Made by a program: the position numbers and the translations under genes
Assembly (NCBI GenBank): GCA_038501785.1
Contig: JBAMJR010000140.1
Span: forward strand, 2,100,001-2,164,000
From: Myoxocephalus aenaeus
Lineage: Eukaryota > Chordata > Actinopteri > Perciformes > Cottidae
Length of the DNA: 64,000 nucleotides
Direction of reading: 5' to 3'
Part shown: positions 61,644 to 64,000 of the stretch, in pieces
How the letters are laid out: each line of letters starts with the position of its first letter
Numbering within the stretch: position 1 is the stretch's first letter
Notes under the pieces: generated by a model
Database searches by the model: none
The model's input: only the letters and a program-made list of their open reading frames with translations
Told to the model about the DNA's origin: nothing

Positions 61644-61877
61644 ATGTCTCAGCGCTGTTCTCCTCTTCCGCCGCTGCGACGCCAGGTTTCTCGTACGATT
61701 TGTCGATTGCGGCCCGGAAGCTCTCATTGCAGCCGCGGCCCCTGGCGATGCGCGAGCGCGCCCTTTTAGGGTTGATCTCGCCGTTCAGCGTCACATCGGC
61801 GACGGCCGTCTGGAGGCTTTCGAGGGAGCTGGACTTTTTCAGGCCCAGCGAGGGTCCGAGGACTTGTTCTGCGACAC
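61644..61877 (-). CDS. pard3: pard3 internal exon A: aPKC-binding segment and RGRGCNESFRAAIDKSY block
   Basis: PAR-3 is the scaffold of the PAR3-PAR6-aPKC polarity complex at tight junctions and the apical cortex. The minus strand reads 2 bases, 77 codons and 1 base. It contains GPSLGLKKSSSLESLQTAV, then DVTLNGEI, then RGRGCNESFRAAIDKSYEKP, which I recognise from vertebrate PARD3. The KKSSSLESLQ stretch is the conserved region 3 that binds aPKC and is phosphorylated by it (Ser827 of rat PAR-3, from memory); the serines are intact. PARD3B shares the RGRGCNESF block but then diverges, and the next exon decides for PARD3. The acceptor follows a C/T-rich tract (cccccgcag); the donor is ACAT|gtgagt. 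The last base T joins TG of exon B to make Leu (ETLDEDTEESS). Compared with mammals the end is Ala/Glu-rich (GVAAAEEENSAET) instead of Asp-rich. The 5' edge could instead be 61868 (see tandem acceptor). Boundaries rest on homology and splice consensus. Confidence 0.95.
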
Positions 61878-61881
61878 CTGC
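61868..61881 (-). promoter_or_regulatory. candidate tandem 3' splice acceptor of exon A, 9 nt apart
   Basis: On the minus strand the intron ends gcag, and a second cag follows 9 bases later (GTGTCGCAG). Using the first starts the exon at 61877, the second at 61868. The frame is the same either way, so the choice adds or removes three residues just before VLGPSLGLKK. The first site has the better pyrimidine tract and is my default. That both are used is inference. Confidence 0.45.
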
Positions 61882-64000
61882 GGGGGAGAGGAAGTGGTCA
61901 GTGGTCAGTTAACTCCATCAAAAGGCGACCTAAAGCCATCACCTCCGAGCTCACTGCACGCCGATGAGTCATTCACGTGTTGCTCGTGTCATATGGGAAG
62001 ATGTTATGCGGCGTGGAAGGTGTGAGACTGGCAATTAACATGGAAAACAAAGGGTGCCATTGCCTGGCCAATGAAGTGTGTGGAATGAGAACCAAGCATT
62101 ATATCTTCGCTGAGACACTTTCCCCGTTGAGAATTATAATTCAAGCTTTGTCCTTGTGTCTGCACAGTTAAATTACGTGGCTGAAACATAATACATATAA
62201 ATGGGCCAATATCAAAGACAGCAATGTGCCGCAGAGCCACAGCGATCGCGGTGTTATACCAAACTATTAGAAGTTCCCCAAACGTTTAGAGAGAGTGTAA
62301 ACCTCAAACTATTTCCAAAGTTCTCTCTCTCTCGCTCTCTCGCTCAGAGAGTAAAACAGAAAGAAAAGGCGTTTAGATTAAGCACATCTAAGTCCATTCT
62401 TCTCCAACACCATTCTCTTGTGTTCTCATTCGCCCATCTTAGCCCAAACAATATATCTCCAAGCTGCAATCTTTTGCTCTGTTTCTGAGGCCTCCGCATG
62501 TGTAGATGTTAGATAGCAGGTAATAGCACACCATGAGGGCAGAACAAGGCTCTGTTATCGGCCTCATGCTGATTAGCCTGGTGGAAGAAAACCCCCGGAA
62601 CATTAGTCGACACAGGTCGCCTGCAGAACAGAGCTATAAACACACGGCACCTTTCCAACACATTGCCGTAACTGCACATAGCAACACAATACACACTTCG
62701 GTATGAGCAAGAAAATGCTTGGACAGAAAAGACCAGTGGCAGCCGCTTTGTTTAGTCCACTTCAGAATGAACATGTAAATTGTACACATGATACAAAAGA
62801 GGGTCTGTTACGGCTTGACATATGTTTGCAAAGTAGCTAATGGAAGCAGCTCACATGTATCATACTTGAGAATCTCCTCAAAAGGACAGACATGTGGCTG
62901 ATGGATATGCTCGTGGACCAGCTGTGTGGAAAGCAAAGTGAATGCTGAACAGTCAACCTCTTCAGCACTGTTGCCAGACCCCGGACTGCTTGTAATTATT
63001 TTTCCAATGCTTGCCAGGGGTTTGTTTAGGGTATGTAAGTGGAGCGCGGCGCAGGTATTGGTATTTCATTTTGTCAAGGAGCGTCCGCCGGTTCCCCCGG
63101 AGCCCTTACCTTACTTGCTTGGTAAACAAGCAGCCCGGTTGATTTTCTGTCCCCTTCATTCTGCCTCGACTCAGCGAGCGGCTGTCGAACTTAACAAGAT
63201 GGATTTCTGAGTACGTGATGGTGAGGCCTTTTTGGGGCGTACGTGTCCACGGAGGAAACTATCAGTAATAATGGATAAACTGTTGATTCAATTACTTCAG
63301 CTCTGAGGCCGCTGCACATGCCGTTGGAGTCTGGACAGAGCCGCATTGTATCTTTACGACTCCCCGTGGACCATATAGACCCTCCGCATGCAGCCAGTGA
63401 GTGCTGCTGTTTCCTCTGTGGCTTCGTGTGGTGTAAATAAATGTCTCCCGCAGCTCTTCCTGTTGGGTTTTCCTTGCATACACACATGCAGACAACGGGT
63501 GTATATGTTTGCATAAGGCACATTGACACAAACCCATGACATGCACACAGTTCAATGTAAGCTACCATCAACAAGAGCCGCCACGTGTTTAAAGTGGCCG
63601 AAATGAGGCGTGACCCACCGCTGGGCGATCACAGCGGGACTTTGGATGGAGGACTGCAAAGCCAAACACGGATTAGGCAAAGAAAACAAACCTCCATCAA
63701 TGAAAGAAAACACTTTGTGACCGTTGTTTGGACAACCCCCCTCTGAAATACATTTGTTTTTCGGGGTATGAGAGACGGAGGCAGGATGAGAAGAAACATG
63801 TGGCTGTGTGGATGCACAAAGGTTGCGAAAGCTATCGGGTGTGAATGAGTTGAGGGCTTAAGAAGGAAGAGGGTAGAATAGCAGCAGCGTGCACAAATGC
63901 ATATAAGCTGCTACGGTTATCACAATTTCCCCAGTGGCAGAGCGTCTCTTGTGTTGGCCGAACCCCTTTGCTATTCTGTTCTTGATCCTTAAACCACGCA
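61878..64000 (-). other. pard3: pard3 intron upstream of exon A (partial)
   Basis: This runs from the exon A acceptor to the window edge. The preceding exon must end with a single base of a split codon (phase 1). I found no sequence encoding the PDZ3-proximal part of PAR-3. The stretch is unique-looking, moderately AT-rich sequence with no long microsatellite and no repeat I recognise. ORFs here are short and unconserved as far as I can tell. Confidence 0.8.

Noticed and set aside
40724..61877. Assignment to pard3b instead of pard3
   Set aside because: DTEESSRSGRES, KAKKG.LKGLG.MFRFGKHRKD and IQAK...AEIQD follow PARD3; the PARD3B sequence I know differs at each of these places.

Overview
This window is vertebrate, most likely teleost fish, nuclear DNA. 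Three things point there: short coding blocks bounded by GT/AG splice sites inside very long introns, a very high load of CA/GT microsatellites, and degenerate copies of interspersed repeats I recognise from ray-finned fish genomes. There is no prokaryotic gene organisation, no operon and no CRISPR array, and I found no tRNA or rRNA gene.

The only gene I can support is one on the minus strand: four consecutive internal exons of pard3 (Par-3 family cell polarity regulator), read from high to low coordinates. Exon A is 61644-61877 (the aPKC-binding and phosphorylated segment, then the RGRGCNESFRAAIDKSY block). Exon B is 57636-57867 (acidic/serine segment, then a Lys/Glu/Asp-rich stretch ending in KAKKGVLKGLGEMF). 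Exon C is 40724-40852 (starts FGKHRKDE). Exon D is 32767-33069 (coiled-coil start, EREYAEIQD, then LYAQVNKPRN). The codons join cleanly across all three junctions (phases 1, 2, 2), giving about 300 residues of the C-terminal half of the protein. The N-terminal domain, the PDZ domains, the promoter and the final C-terminal exon(s) lie outside the window or were not found. The sequence matches PARD3 rather than PARD3B. It differs from mammalian PARD3 in the linkers, so it is probably one of the teleost pard3 duplicates; I cannot say which.

Everything else is intron. 61878-64000 is the intron upstream of exon A. 57868-61643 holds one MITE-like element, one degenerate fish repeat and a CA tract. 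40853-57635 (16.8 kb) is dominated by a microsatellite cluster at about 48.1-54.3 kb. 33070-40723 carries a degenerate teleost repeat and a 24-base G run. 1-32766 is the downstream intron; it holds two more MITE-like copies (one begins only about 29 bases past the exon D splice donor), a palindromic element, a 41-bp minisatellite split by a LINE-like 3' tail, and many dinucleotide tracts.

I did not find a new biological system. The points most worth checking are: the three-copy TIR element family with a GCTAGC-rich interior, one copy hard against a splice donor; a possible 9-nt tandem splice acceptor just before the aPKC-target segment; the minisatellite interrupted by a retroposon tail; and closely spaced opposed GT/CA tracts able to fold into long hairpins in the pre-mRNA.
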